A stretch of 64,000 nucleotides of DNA, from assembly GCA_030583885.1 (NCBI GenBank), contig CP129480.1:1674001-1738000 (forward strand), in the 5' to 3' direction. The notes beneath the pieces were generated by a model. That model was not told the DNA's origin and made no database searches. It was given only the letters and a program-made list of their open reading frames with translations. The stretch comes from Anaerolineales bacterium (GTDB lineage: Bacteria; Chloroflexota; Anaerolineae; Anaerolineales; Villigracilaceae). Position 1 is the stretch's first letter. Every line of letters begins with the position of its first letter. The position numbers and the translations under genes were made by a program. Positions 51,779 to 60,744 of the stretch are shown in pieces.

Positions 51779-53017
51779 ATGAGGAAACGTGTCGTTATCA
51801 CAGGTCTGGGTTGTGTCAGCCCTGTGGGAAATAGCGTAAAGGATACCTGGAGCGCGCTGCTGGCCGGGAAATCGGGAGCGGCTCCCATCACTGCTTTTGA
51901 TGCGAGCGCCCACAAGACGAGATTTGCCGCCGAAGTTAAGGGATTTGACCCTGCGGCTTTGTTTGGCGCGCGTGACGCACGCAAGATGGACCGCTTTGCC
52001 CAGTTTGCCACTGCGGCAACGCTGGAAGCCATGGAACACGCAAATTTCAAAATTGACGATTCGAATCGTGACTGTGTCGGTATTTTGATCGGCACAGGCA
52101 TTGGCGGCATCATCACCCTGCTCGAGCAGTATGATGTGATGCGTGAGCGCGGGCCAGAGCGCGTGAGTCCTTTTCTCATTCCGATGATGATTGCAGACAG
52201 TGCCGCCGGGAATCTTGCCATCCGTGTTGGCGCACGCGGACCGAATATGTCGCTTGCAACAGCCTGCGCTTCCGGCACCAATGCGCTGGGAGAGGCAGCC
52301 GAAATGATCCGGCGCGGCGCGGCGGACATCATGATTGCTGGAGCATCCGAGGCGGCGATCACGGCTGTGTCCATGGCGGGCATGAATGTGATGACTGCTT
52401 TGTCCACTCGCAATGATGATCCGCAGAGAGCCTCGCGTCCATTTGATAAGGATCGTGATGGATTTCTAATGGGGGAGGGCTCGGCTGTTTTGATCCTTGA
52501 GTCGTTGGAATATGCCCAGACACGCGGCGCGAATATCCTTTGCGAGTTTGCAGGGTATGGCACCACGGATGATGCACACCATATTTCAGCACCTGCCGAA
52601 AACGGAACGGGTGCGGCAATGTCTATGAGCCTCGCACTTGAAAATGCAGGGCTGAAACCTGCTGATATTGGTTATATCAATGCGCATGGCACCTCCACGT
52701 ATTTGAATGATAAGAGCGAGACCGCCGCCATCAAATCAGTATTTGGCGGGCAGGCGTACAAAACGCCTGTATCCTCCACCAAATCAATGACCGGGCACCT
52801 GCTGGGAGCTTCCGGTGCACTGGAGGCAGTTGTCAGTGCGATGGTGATCCTGAATAATTTCCTGCCGGCCACGATCAATTACGAGACCCCTGATCCCGTC
52901 TGTGACCTGGATTATGTCCCAAATCAGCCGCGCGAGGCTGTGGTAAATCATGTCATGTCCAACTCGTTTGGATTTGGCGGCCACAATGCGACCCTGATCT
53001 TGAGCCGTTACAAATAA
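51779..53017 (+). CDS. fabF: Beta-ketoacyl-ACP synthase II
   Basis: This condensing enzyme elongates fatty acids, 412 aa. The Cys-His-His triad is visible: Cys 163 in TACASGTNA, His in INAHGTST and His in GHLLGASG. The start at 51779 has a Shine-Dalgarno (gaggag) at good distance; an in-frame start 7 codons upstream would overlap it. fabH follows 10 bases later. Polyketide-type synthases share the fold, but length and context indicate primary fatty acid synthesis. Confidence 0.94.
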   Translation: MRKRVVITGLGCVSPVGNSVKDTWSALLAGKSGAAPITAFDASAHKTRFAAEVKGFDPAALFGARDARKMDRFAQFATAATLEAMEHANFKIDDSNRDCVGILIGTGIGGIITLLEQYDVMRERGPERVSPFLIPMMIADSAAGNLAIRVGARGPNMSLATACASGTNALGEAAEMIRRGAADIMIAGASEAAITAVSMAGMNVMTALSTRNDDPQRASRPFDKDRDGFLMGEGSAVLILESLEYAQTRGANILCEFAGYGTTDDAHHISAPAENGTGAAMSMSLALENAGLKPADIGYINAHGTSTYLNDKSETAAIKSVFGGQAYKTPVSSTKSMTGHLLGASGALEAVVSAMVILNNFLPATINYETPDPVCDLDYVPNQPREAVVNHVMSNSFGFGGHNATLILSRYK

Positions 53018-53027
53018 AGGAGCAAGA

Positions 53028-54131
53028 ATGCCATTTGCGCATATTACCGGCTGGGGCATGCATGTCCCGGAGCCTGTTCTTACGAACGACGACATTGCCA
53101 AGCTTGTGGACACCAACGACGAGTGGATCCGTGATCGAACCGGGATTCGGGAGCGGCATATCGCCAGGGAAAATGAGTTTCCATCCACCCTTGCAGTCGA
53201 GGCTTCGATCAAGGCCTTGCGGGTAGCAAATCTCGCACCCACCGAATTGGACCTGATCATTTGCTCCACATCTTCGCCTGAGTACATTTTTCCTGCAACG
53301 GCTTGTATTATTCAGGACCAGATCGGTGCCACGAAGGCTGGTGCCTTTGACCTGCTCGCCGCCTGCTCGGGTTTTATCTATGCCACCAATATGGCGGCGC
53401 AAGCCATCCGAAGCGGATCGATCAAGAACGCGCTGGTCATCGGTACGGAAACCCTCTCCCGCTTTGTGAATTGGAAAGACCGCAATACCTGCATCCTGTT
53501 TGGGGATGGGGCAGGTGCATTTGTTTTGCAGGCAAGTGATAGACCCGGTGGTGTGCTTTCGGCTGTCATGCACTCGAATGGCTCCGGCGCAAATTCGCTG
53601 ACCCTTTTGGGCGGCGGCTCGCGCCACCCGGCCACACAGACGACCCTTCATGAGGGAAAACATTTTGTACAGATGGACGGCAAGGAGGTTTTCCGCTTCG
53701 CCACGCGTGTCATGGGGCGCGCCGCATTGGAAGCATTGGAACTGGCGGGGATGACCACCGCCGATGTACAATGGATCGTTCCACACCAGGCAAACTATCG
53801 CATTATCGAGACCGCCGCAAAATACCTGAAAATGCCGATGGACAAATTCGTCATCAATGTGGATCGATACGGCAATACATCCACCGCCTCGATCCCGATT
53901 GCAACCGTGGAAGCCGCTGAAAAGAAACAATTAACCCCGGGTGACAAGGTCGTTTTCGTCGGCTTTGGCGCAGGACTTACGTGGGGCGCAATGGTCGTCG
54001 AATGGACGGGTCCCATCCCAACAAAGAGGACAGTCCACCCCGAACAATATCGCATCTTTGCGCGACTGCGGTCGATTGTCCGCCGCGCCATCCGCTTTAT
54101 CGAAGGCCTCCTCTCGCGCAGGGAACTCTAA
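53028..54131 (+). CDS. fabH: Beta-ketoacyl-ACP synthase III with basic C-terminal extension
   Basis: This enzyme starts fatty acid synthesis from acyl-CoA and malonyl-ACP. Catalytic Cys 113 (LLAACSGFIY), His 253 (VPHQANYRI) and Asn 283 (YGNTSTAS) are all present. The protein is 367 aa, about 40 longer than usual; the extra tail contains an amphipathic, arginine-rich stretch (RLRSIVRRAIRFIEGLLSR) that may bind the membrane or a partner. Shine-Dalgarno aaggag. tatA follows after 55 bases. Confidence 0.92.
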   Translation: MPFAHITGWGMHVPEPVLTNDDIAKLVDTNDEWIRDRTGIRERHIARENEFPSTLAVEASIKALRVANLAPTELDLIICSTSSPEYIFPATACIIQDQIGATKAGAFDLLAACSGFIYATNMAAQAIRSGSIKNALVIGTETLSRFVNWKDRNTCILFGDGAGAFVLQASDRPGGVLSAVMHSNGSGANSLTLLGGGSRHPATQTTLHEGKHFVQMDGKEVFRFATRVMGRAALEALELAGMTTADVQWIVPHQANYRIIETAAKYLKMPMDKFVINVDRYGNTSTASIPIATVEAAEKKQLTPGDKVVFVGFGAGLTWGAMVVEWTGPIPTKRTVHPEQYRIFARLRSIVRRAIRFIEGLLSRREL

Positions 54132-54186
54132 CCACCTTCTTATGGATCGATGGTACGATAATCATATACTACAAAAGGAGCTAGAA

Positions 54187-54366
54187 ATGTTTCGATTAGG
54201 CGGTTGGGAATGGATCATCATTCTCCTCATAGTCATACTCTTGTTTGGGCCCGGTCGGATTGGCAAGATTGCAGGCGAGCTTGGGCGCGGCATCAAGTCC
54301 TTCCGCGAAGGATTAGGAAACAAGGTGGAGAAAACTGATGAAACTGAGAACGAAGAAGAGAAATAA
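54187..54366 (+). CDS. tatA: Sec-independent translocase protein TatA/E
   Basis: This 59-residue protein forms the pore or helper of the twin-arginine pathway. One membrane helix (about 7-21, WEWIIILLIVILLFGPG) ends in the FGPGRIGKIAGELGRGI amphipathic helix typical of TatA, then a charged tail. The start has a strong Shine-Dalgarno (aaaggagc); a longer frame back to 53941 overlaps fabH. A Tat-dependent protein, the flavin amine oxidase, is encoded 6.4 kb downstream. Confidence 0.92.
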   Translation: MFRLGGWEWIIILLIVILLFGPGRIGKIAGELGRGIKSFREGLGNKVEKTDETENEEEK

Positions 54367-54378
54367 CCAGCATACATA

Positions 54379-54410
54379 ACAGAAGGCTCTCTGACCGGAG
54401 AGCCTTCTGT
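54379..54410. terminator. Bidirectional terminator between tatA and mgtC
   Basis: Perfect 13-base arms (ACAGAAGGCTCTC / GAGAGCCTTCTGT) around a 6-base loop, between convergent genes. Confidence 0.85.
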
Positions 54411-54415
54411 TTGAA

Positions 54416-55057
54416 TCAGTAATCCAGTCCCTTGACAGATTTATCCTTCAACATCATCAGGACGAATTTCTCGTGGCTCTTTGGCGAGCCGATCGTCTTC
54501 CATGAACTTATGATTGACTTTTCGGTCTTGGTCTGGTGATGTTCGAATACTTGCAGGGAGCATTCATCAATTGCTTTCTGGATCTTGTCAATTGCCTTGT
54601 GGTCGCCTCCGCCCAACACAATTTGGTAGGAGCGCGCCTCACGGATTTTGTCGATGCGGGCTTCAATGTGCGGGAATACAAGCAGGACCAGCAGCGTGAT
54701 CACCGTGGCGGCGAACACGAAATATAACTCTCCGGCGCCAATTCCCATACCCAACGCGGCGGAAAGCCAGATGGTTGCTGCGGTGGTCAGCCCGGCAATC
54801 CGTCCGCCATCACGGATGATCGCACCCGCCCCCAGAAAACCAATGCCGGTCACAATGTTTGCGGCAATACGTGTTTGGGTAAAGCCAGGATCTATGCTCA
54901 GGGAAAAGATTGTGAAAAGGGTTGAACCCAGTGTGATCAAAATGATGGTGCGGAATCCCGCCGCCTTGTCCTGATATTCGCGTTCTGCACCGACGATGCC
55001 GCCAACCACGACGGCGGCGCCGAGCTTGATAAGGTTTTCGATGAAAATTGAATCCAT
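54416..55057 (-). CDS. MgtC/SapB family membrane protein
   Basis: This 213-residue protein has an N-terminal set of four membrane helices with the family motif GGIVGAEREYQDKAAGFRT (about 18-36) and GFLGAGAIIRDGG, and a cytoplasmic ACT-like C-terminal domain (about 140-213). MgtC-like proteins affect magnesium limitation survival and modulate P-type ATPases, but the function of most members is unknown. It lies 12 bases downstream of the DUF255 gene, in the same direction. Confidence 0.88.
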   Translation of the reverse strand: MDSIFIENLIKLGAAVVVGGIVGAEREYQDKAAGFRTIILITLGSTLFTIFSLSIDPGFTQTRIAANIVTGIGFLGAGAIIRDGGRIAGLTTAATIWLSAALGMGIGAGELYFVFAATVITLLVLLVFPHIEARIDKIREARSYQIVLGGGDHKAIDKIQKAIDECSLQVFEHHQTKTEKSIISSWKTIGSPKSHEKFVLMMLKDKSVKGLDY

Positions 55058-55069
55058 GGTTTATCCCTT

Positions 55070-57115
55070 TCAGGATTTTAATTGTTCGATCAAAGCCTGG
55101 ATTTCGCTGGTGGGTTGGTTGCAGACAAATCCTTCGCAAACATAAGCGGTACATTTATTTTCTATCATCGTCCTGCCATTCAGCAGGGCAGGGGAAGCAT
55201 CCTTTATTGGATGGGGTGAAGCGGCAGTTATCACGTTTGGCCTGTACTCTGCGCGGAGGACGTGGAGCATCCGCTGGAAGTTTTCATCGTGCGCTTCGCC
55301 CAACAGGGCAACCTGTTTCATGCCACCGAGGGAATTTTGCGCCGCTGACAGCCAGTTTGCAAAGCCAAGCGGATAGCGCAGTACAAGGCTGGTGATCAAC
55401 GTGAGGGATTTTTCTGCAATGTCGCGATAGTTTCCTTCGCCGCTGAATTCCGCCAGTTTTAGCAGAGCTTCACACGCCATCGAATTTCCCGAAGGGGTGG
55501 CATTGTCCTGTACATCCTTGGGGCGGATGAGAAGTTGCTCGCCATCCTCGGGGGTATCGAAAAAGCCACCTTCGGGGTCGCTGAAGCGTTCGATCATTTC
55601 ATCTGCCAATTCCTTGGCAGACGTGAACCATTTATTGTTAAAATCTGTTTGATATAAATCGAGCAGACCCAGGGTCAATGCGGCGTAGTCCTCGAGAAAG
55701 ACTTCGTTGGTGGTCTGTCCATTTCGCCAGGCGCGGCGTAATCTTCCATTGGGTCGTAGTTGCGAGAGTAAAAACTCGGCATTGCGCGTAGCCAAGTTAA
55801 GATAATAGACGGATTTTGGGTTTGTGCCATTGAGAACTCGCGCCGCCTCCGAAAAAGCCGAAAGCATGAGACCGTTCCAGGCGGTAAGGACTTTGTCATC
55901 CGTGGCGGGGCGGATGCGCGAAGCACGGGCGGATAAAAGGCGGGAATGAGATTCTGCCAGTTTTTCGGGAACAGCCTCCAGGTTAAGGTTGAAGCGGGCG
56001 GCGAGGGAGGCATCATCCACATGGCGGTGTAGCACCGTCCTGCCCTCCCAATTTCCATCTGGGATGATTCCGTAGGCCACTTCAAAAAAATCAGAATCAT
56101 CTTTCAGCACTTCGCGGATTTCATCAAGGGTCCACACGTAGAACCTGCCTTCTTCACCCTCCGAATCAGCGTCCAGCGAGGAATAAAAGCCGCCGTTTTC
56201 GTGAGTCATTTCGCGGGCGATGAAATCCAGCGTTTCTTCCACAATGCGCTTGTAGGCCGGCATTTTAGTAACCTGCCACGCGTGTAAATAGGTGCGGACG
56301 AGGAGGGCATTATCGTAAAGCATTTTTTCAAAATGCGGCACCCGCCATAGATTGTCAGTGCTGTAGCGTGCAAAGCCACCGCCGACGACATCATACATGC
56401 CGCCGCGAGCCATGGCTTGCAGGCAGTGGTTGATCAGGTTTAGATATTCCTCGGTTTTATTTGCAACGGAATGATGGAGCAAAAATTCAACCGCCATTGT
56501 CTGCGGGAATTTGGGCGCGTCGCCCCAGCCGCCGTATCCCCAGTCGTAGGAGTCCCGCACGGCATTTGCGATTGCGTTGAGATGTTCGAGGCTGAGGGCA
56601 CCCTTGTTTTGATGGTTTATTTTTGTCTGCAAATGGGTATTGACTTGCATCCCCGTTTTTTCAACTTCAGCGCGGTCGTTTTTCCAGGCGTTGGCCAGTC
56701 CAGTCAAGACATCCTTGAAGGCCGGCATATTAAAGCGGCGCACTGGCGGGAAGTAGGTGCCGGTGTAAAAGGGTTTGAGGTCGGGCGTTAAAAATACGGA
56801 CATGGGCCAGCCACCGGAGCCTGTCATGGCGACCACAGCCTGCATGTAGATGCCATCAATGTCGGGGCGTTCCTCGCGGTCCACTTTAATGTTGATGAAA
56901 TGTGCGTTCATCAGCGCAGCAGTTTCTTTATCTTCAAAGGATTCGTGCGCCATGACGTGACACCAGTGACATGCTGCGTAACCAATACTGAGAAAAATGG
57001 GCTTGTCTTCGGCGTTGGCTTTTGCCAGCGCTTCTTCACCCCATGGGTGCCAGTCTACGGGGTTTTTTGCATGCTGCAGGAGATAGGGGGATGTGGAGAA
57101 CGATAATTTGTTCAT
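55070..57115 (-). CDS. DUF255 thioredoxin-domain protein (YyaL / SSP411-like)
   Basis: This 681-residue protein has an N-terminal thioredoxin-like domain (about 1-165) with a CHWCH pair (Cys 49 and 52) and a C-terminal (alpha/alpha)6 barrel similar to glycosyl-processing enzymes (about 180-620, with [12 protein letters not shown] and [16 protein letters not shown]). The function is not established. Its minus-strand TATAAT ends 11 bases before the ATG with no Shine-Dalgarno, giving at most a very short leader. Confidence 0.9.
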   Translation of the reverse strand: MNKLSFSTSPYLLQHAKNPVDWHPWGEEALAKANAEDKPIFLSIGYAACHWCHVMAHESFEDKETAALMNAHFINIKVDREERPDIDGIYMQAVVAMTGSGGWPMSVFLTPDLKPFYTGTYFPPVRRFNMPAFKDVLTGLANAWKNDRAEVEKTGMQVNTHLQTKINHQNKGALSLEHLNAIANAVRDSYDWGYGGWGDAPKFPQTMAVEFLLHHSVANKTEEYLNLINHCLQAMARGGMYDVVGGGFARYSTDNLWRVPHFEKMLYDNALLVRTYLHAWQVTKMPAYKRIVEETLDFIAREMTHENGGFYSSLDADSEGEEGRFYVWTLDEIREVLKDDSDFFEVAYGIIPDGNWEGRTVLHRHVDDASLAARFNLNLEAVPEKLAESHSRLLSARASRIRPATDDKVLTAWNGLMLSAFSEAARVLNGTNPKSVYYLNLATRNAEFLLSQLRPNGRLRRAWRNGQTTNEVFLEDYAALTLGLLDLYQTDFNNKWFTSAKELADEMIERFSDPEGGFFDTPEDGEQLLIRPKDVQDNATPSGNSMACEALLKLAEFSGEGNYRDIAEKSLTLITSLVLRYPLGFANWLSAAQNSLGGMKQVALLGEAHDENFQRMLHVLRAEYRPNVITAASPHPIKDASPALLNGRTMIENKCTAYVCEGFVCNQPTSEIQALIEQLKS

Positions 57116-57143
57116 AAAGTGGGCAAATTATACTGTATGCGGA

Positions 57144-57171
57144 TTAACTTTTAACTGCTTGTGGGTATAAT
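57144..57171 (+). promoter_or_regulatory. Possible promoter of the lipoprotein pair
   Basis: TTAACT (57144-57149), 16 bases, TATAAT (57166-57171), 35 bases before the lipoprotein start. The -35 matches only four of six positions. Confidence 0.45.
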
Positions 57172-57206
57172 AATCAATAAAACAATTGTCAATAAAAGGA
57201 GAGAAA

Positions 57207-57674
57207 ATGAAAAAGTTCAATATCTTATTTGCGATCACGGCGCTGATTTTCGCATCCCTTGCCTGCCAGGCGGTCATGGGCGGCGGAAATGGCGTTGAGG
57301 AAATGGATAATCTGTCTCCTGCGGATAATACAGACAATTTTTCAACCAGCCCGCCGGACGAGTCGTCGGATGATTTCGATTTTTCCTTTGGCGGCGATGC
57401 CGAATTCCCGATGCCTGAGGATGCCGCGAATGTTGTCAATATGGCTGGCACCGTCAATTACCAGACCTCCCTCAGCCTGGACGAAGTGATGGCGTTTTAC
57501 CGTGATGCCTACCGCAAACAGGGGTTGGCCGAGCGCGAACTGTTGACCACAGTGACTGGAGGAGTCTTCAACCTTGTGTTTGACGGTCATGAGAGCGGTC
57601 AGGCCATTGTCATTCAAGGTGTTGATCTGGGTGATGGAAGCATGAATGTGAACATTCGCCTGGAGGATGTATAG
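57207..57674 (+). CDS. Uncharacterised lipoprotein, 155 aa
   Basis: The signal peptide ends with lipobox FASLAC (Cys 20). An acidic, Asp/Ser-rich linker (about 35-65) leads to a compact domain (about 75-155) with TVNYQTSLSLDEVMAFYRDAY, a pattern seen in many bacterial lipoproteins of unknown role. Start at 57207 has a Shine-Dalgarno (aaaggagag); an in-frame TTG 7 codons upstream is less likely. It is paired with the next lipoprotein gene, 2 bases apart. Confidence 0.7.
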   Translation: MKKFNILFAITALIFASLACQAVMGGGNGVEEMDNLSPADNTDNFSTSPPDESSDDFDFSFGGDAEFPMPEDAANVVNMAGTVNYQTSLSLDEVMAFYRDAYRKQGLAERELLTTVTGGVFNLVFDGHESGQAIVIQGVDLGDGSMNVNIRLEDV

Positions 57675-57676
57675 TA

Positions 57677-58570
57677 GTGAAAAAGGGCAAAGGGATTTTT
57701 GCCTTTGGATTATTTGCAGTCGCGCTGGTCGGTTGTACGGTTGAGCCGCCTACTCCGCCCCTGCTGGAGAAGGCGGGCGTATCATTCTCGCCGAGAGACG
57801 GGATGATGATGGTCTATGTCCCGGCAGGGGATTTCCTAATGGGGAGTGAAAAAGGTCTCACCGACGAACAGCCCCAGCATGAGGTATATCTGGATGCCTA
57901 CTGGATCGACCAGACCGAAGTCACCAACGCGATGTATCGGGGATGTGTCAAAAAAGGAAGGTGCAAACCGCCTTATTCAACAATCCAATTCGATCACCCC
58001 GAACTGGCGGACCATCCTGTGGTTTTCGTCTCATGGATGGATGCAAAAAATTACTGTACCTGGGCGCGGCGTCGTCTGCCAACCGAGGCCGAATGGGAGA
58101 AGGCCGCCATTTGGGATTCTGTTATGAATGAACAGCGTGTCTATCCGTGGGGGAATGAATATGATTGCCGCATGGGCAACTTCGACGACGAACTCGAATT
58201 GGACGCATCGATCATGCCGAACACACCTGAAGGCTGTGATGGATATGTTCGCACTGCGCCGACCGGCAGTTTCCCCGACGGCGCAAGTGCCTATGGTGCG
58301 CTGGACATGGGCGGTAACGTGTGGGAGTGGGTCCATGATGCCTTTCTAGAAGTGGACCCACTGACCACCACTGTGCAGAATTATTACGCCATCTCGCCTC
58401 GGGAAAATCCGCAGGGAGTTGATCCTGAACTCACGGATTACCGCGTCGTCCGCAGCGGATCGTGGAGCATGCTGTTCGGCTATGGGCGTGGAGCCTACCG
58501 CCTATGGTACGGACTGGATGATGCGTACGAAGACATTGGCTTTCGCTGCGCGTTGAGCGCAAATCCCTGA
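57677..58570 (+). CDS. Lipoprotein with formylglycine-generating-enzyme-like (SUMF1) domain
   Basis: This 297-residue lipoprotein (lipobox ALVGC, Cys 20) has the SUMF1/EgtB-type fold: MMVYVPAGDFLMGS, DAYWIDQTEVTNAMY, RRLPTEAEWEKAA, YPWGNEYDC and GGNVWEWVHDAF, ending GFRCAL. True formylglycine-generating enzymes carry a conserved active-site Cys pair; the matching segment RSGSWSMLFGYGRGAYR has none, so it is probably a non-catalytic or differently acting member. The start is a GTG 2 bases after the preceding lipoprotein stop. Confidence 0.8.
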   Translation: MKKGKGIFAFGLFAVALVGCTVEPPTPPLLEKAGVSFSPRDGMMMVYVPAGDFLMGSEKGLTDEQPQHEVYLDAYWIDQTEVTNAMYRGCVKKGRCKPPYSTIQFDHPELADHPVVFVSWMDAKNYCTWARRRLPTEAEWEKAAIWDSVMNEQRVYPWGNEYDCRMGNFDDELELDASIMPNTPEGCDGYVRTAPTGSFPDGASAYGALDMGGNVWEWVHDAFLEVDPLTTTVQNYYAISPRENPQGVDPELTDYRVVRSGSWSMLFGYGRGAYRLWYGLDDAYEDIGFRCALSANP

Positions 58571-58581
58571 ACCTTCGCCTG

Positions 58582-58629
58582 TATCAGCAAAGAACCGACT
58601 AGCTTTACAGGGTTGGCTCTTTGCTGATA
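58582..58629. terminator. Inverted repeat between convergent genes, possible bidirectional terminator
   Basis: Perfect 12-base arms TATCAGCAAAGA and TCTTTGCTGATA (58582-58593 and 58618-58629). The right part overlaps the 3' end of pabBC. No long T run is present. Confidence 0.45.
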
Positions 58630-60332
58630 TTAACCCCCACCCATTTCCGCACGGAATTGATTAAGTATATCTTCGTGCATTTCTGCAATTCATCTGCATG
58701 GAGAATGTGTTCCTTGACCTGGTTTGCACCGAGCAGATGCGATCTGAATGTGCCGGCCAGCAAGCCGCAGGAGATGGGCGGCGTTAGAAGTTCACCGTCC
58801 ATTTCGACGACGAGGTTGCCGATGGTGAATTCGGTCAATTCATCGTTTTCATTAAAGAGTAAAACATCATCATAACCCTGGACGAGCGCATGGTCGTACA
58901 TCTCGCGGTGCGTTGTTTTGTGGAAGAGAAATGGATCATTTGAATTAACTGGGTTTTCCGCCAGACAGGCCCGAAAAGATTTCGTTGCCGGCTGAACAGC
59001 ACGGACTTCGACTGAAAATTTCCCATAGCAATCCAGGGATATTTTCACCCGCCTGGGTGTATTGGCACCGTGGACAGGCTGCTTAAGGGAATTTTCCATT
59101 TCCTCTTCCGAAAATGGAAAATCAAAATAATTAGCCGAATCCGCCATGCGCTCGATGTGCTTTCCCAGCAGAAAGTATCCGTTGTCTGGAGTCCACAACA
59201 TGGTTTCAAAGAGGGAGAATTCCCGGCCATGTTCCGTCAAGACGCGGGCTTTAAGCAGGGCTTCGCTGTATTCATCTGTGCTGGTCGAGTCCCAGACGAT
59301 ACCGCCACCAACACCGTATTCGGCCGTTTTTTTTACTCTGTCAATAAACGCTGTGCGGATGGCAACATTGAATTGCGCCATGCGGCCAGGCGCAATGTAT
59401 CCAATGCTTCCGGTATATATTTTCCGCGGAGTGGTTTCCAAGTTTGAAATAATGTCCATCGTGCTGACCTTTGGCGCGCCTGTGATCGAAGCGCACGGGA
59501 ACAGTGCGGAAAAAATTTCAGTGATGGATGCCCCCGTCTTCGCCTGCACGGTGGAGGTCATTTGAAAAAGCGTCGGGTATTTTTCGATCCCAAACAACTC
59601 GGGGACATGCACGCTGCCGGTAGTTGCGATGCGCCCAAGGTCGTTGCGGATCATGTCCACGATCATCACGTTTTCAGCGCGGTTTTTGGCTGAGTGGTGC
59701 AGCCACTCCATTTGCGCTTTGTCTTCCTCCGTGGTTCGTCCACGTTTCGCCGTTCCTTTCATGGGACGGCTGGTTATGGTTTCGCCGTCCAGTTCAAAAA
59801 ACAACTCGGGGGAGGCCGAGCAGATTACATGGTCGCCCGTGTTGACAAAAGAAGCATATTTATTTTGATTTTGTGCGAGACGCAGAAAGAACCCCCATTC
59901 ATCCCCATCAAAATCGGTTCGCAGGCGCATCGTATAATTGACCTGGTATGTGTTTCCAGATGCGATTGCATCCTTTATTTTTTCGATGGCAGTGTGATAT
60001 CCATCGCGATCAATGCTGGCCTTCCAGCTGAATACGGACGGGCTTTCCTTTGGGGTTGGCAACTCAACGGCCAGGGGCTCCGGGTACAACCCAAACCAGA
60101 GCAATGGAAAACCATCCCCCTGTGGAACATGCAGGGCATTGTCAAATGCAGGCGCGGCTTCGTAACTGACGAATCCCGCCGCATACCAGCCGTTTGTATT
60201 GACAAGGTTGTCAACCTCCCTTAAAGTATCCCGCACCTCCCGCAGGCTCTCCGCCCGCAAGACCTGATGTGGACGGAAAAAGTGCAGCCATTCCTTGTTT
60301 CGTTTTAGTAAAACCTCGTTGATTTCAATCAA
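58605..60332 (-). CDS. pabBC: Aminodeoxychorismate synthase component I fused to aminodeoxychorismate lyase
   Basis: This 575-residue fusion makes 4-aminobenzoate for folate. Residues about 1-350 are a chorismate-binding PabB domain with SPELFFELDGETITSRPMKG and IVDMIRNDLGR (magnesium site). Residues about 365-575 are a class IV aminotransferase-fold lyase (PabC) with the PLP lysine in FLFHKTTHREMYDHA. The start is TTG (60332) with a Shine-Dalgarno-like GAGG on the minus strand. No PabA is in the window. Confidence 0.88.
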   Translation of the reverse strand: MIEINEVLLKRNKEWLHFFRPHQVLRAESLREVRDTLREVDNLVNTNGWYAAGFVSYEAAPAFDNALHVPQGDGFPLLWFGLYPEPLAVELPTPKESPSVFSWKASIDRDGYHTAIEKIKDAIASGNTYQVNYTMRLRTDFDGDEWGFFLRLAQNQNKYASFVNTGDHVICSASPELFFELDGETITSRPMKGTAKRGRTTEEDKAQMEWLHHSAKNRAENVMIVDMIRNDLGRIATTGSVHVPELFGIEKYPTLFQMTSTVQAKTGASITEIFSALFPCASITGAPKVSTMDIISNLETTPRKIYTGSIGYIAPGRMAQFNVAIRTAFIDRVKKTAEYGVGGGIVWDSTSTDEYSEALLKARVLTEHGREFSLFETMLWTPDNGYFLLGKHIERMADSANYFDFPFSEEEMENSLKQPVHGANTPRRVKISLDCYGKFSVEVRAVQPATKSFRACLAENPVNSNDPFLFHKTTHREMYDHALVQGYDDVLLFNENDELTEFTIGNLVVEMDGELLTPPISCGLLAGTFRSHLLGANQVKEHILHADELQKCTKIYLINSVRKWVGVNISKEPTL

Positions 60333-60344
60333 AGCAGCCTCAAA

Positions 60345-60730
60345 ATGAAAAATATCCTTTTAATTGTACCTCGCTGGTTCCCCGCCCTTCTGCTGATGCT
60401 CGTTATTTTCGCCTTTTCCTCACGCGCCAGCGCCGAGCTTCCAAACTTTGGAGGCTGGGATTATTTTATAAAAAAAGCGCCCATGCCATCGGCTATGGGC
60501 TGCTCGCGCTTTCGTATCTCCACGCACTTCCAGGCCGGAAGTACAGACTGGCTTGGCTGCTTGCCCTTTTGTATTCCGCAACGGATGAATTCCATCAGTC
60601 CTTTGTATCCGGGCGGAACCCTTCCATTTCTGACGTTCTTGTTTTTGATAATTTCGGTGCTATGATCGCGTTGTTTACACATACCCGCTGGTCGATCAGA
60701 GCGAAGTCCGTATCAGGATCACCGGAGTAG
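60345..60730 (+). pseudogene. VanZ-like membrane protein with a frameshift at an A7 run
   Basis: The reading frame from ATG at 60345 begins ILLIVPRWFPALLLM, ending SRASAELPNFGGWDYFIKK. At the run of seven A (60470-60476) the VanZ homology moves to the -1 frame and continues SAHAIGYGLLALSYLHAL, then the VanZ hallmark YSATDEFHQSFVSGR and DVLVFDNFGA to a stop at 60728-60730. The full protein would be about 128 aa, normal for the family. It could be a pseudogene, a sequencing or assembly error in the homopolymer, or ribosomal frameshifting on A_AAA_AAA. VanZ-like proteins are membrane proteins of largely unknown function; one confers teicoplanin resistance. Confidence 0.75.
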
Positions 60731-60744
60731 GATGGGAATTAAGC

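Noticed and set aside
51316..52566. Long minus-strand frame (416 codons) across fabF and the HAD-DinB gene
   Set aside because: It covers two genes with conserved active sites on the plus strand and a terminator between them. Codon pattern is that of a shadow.
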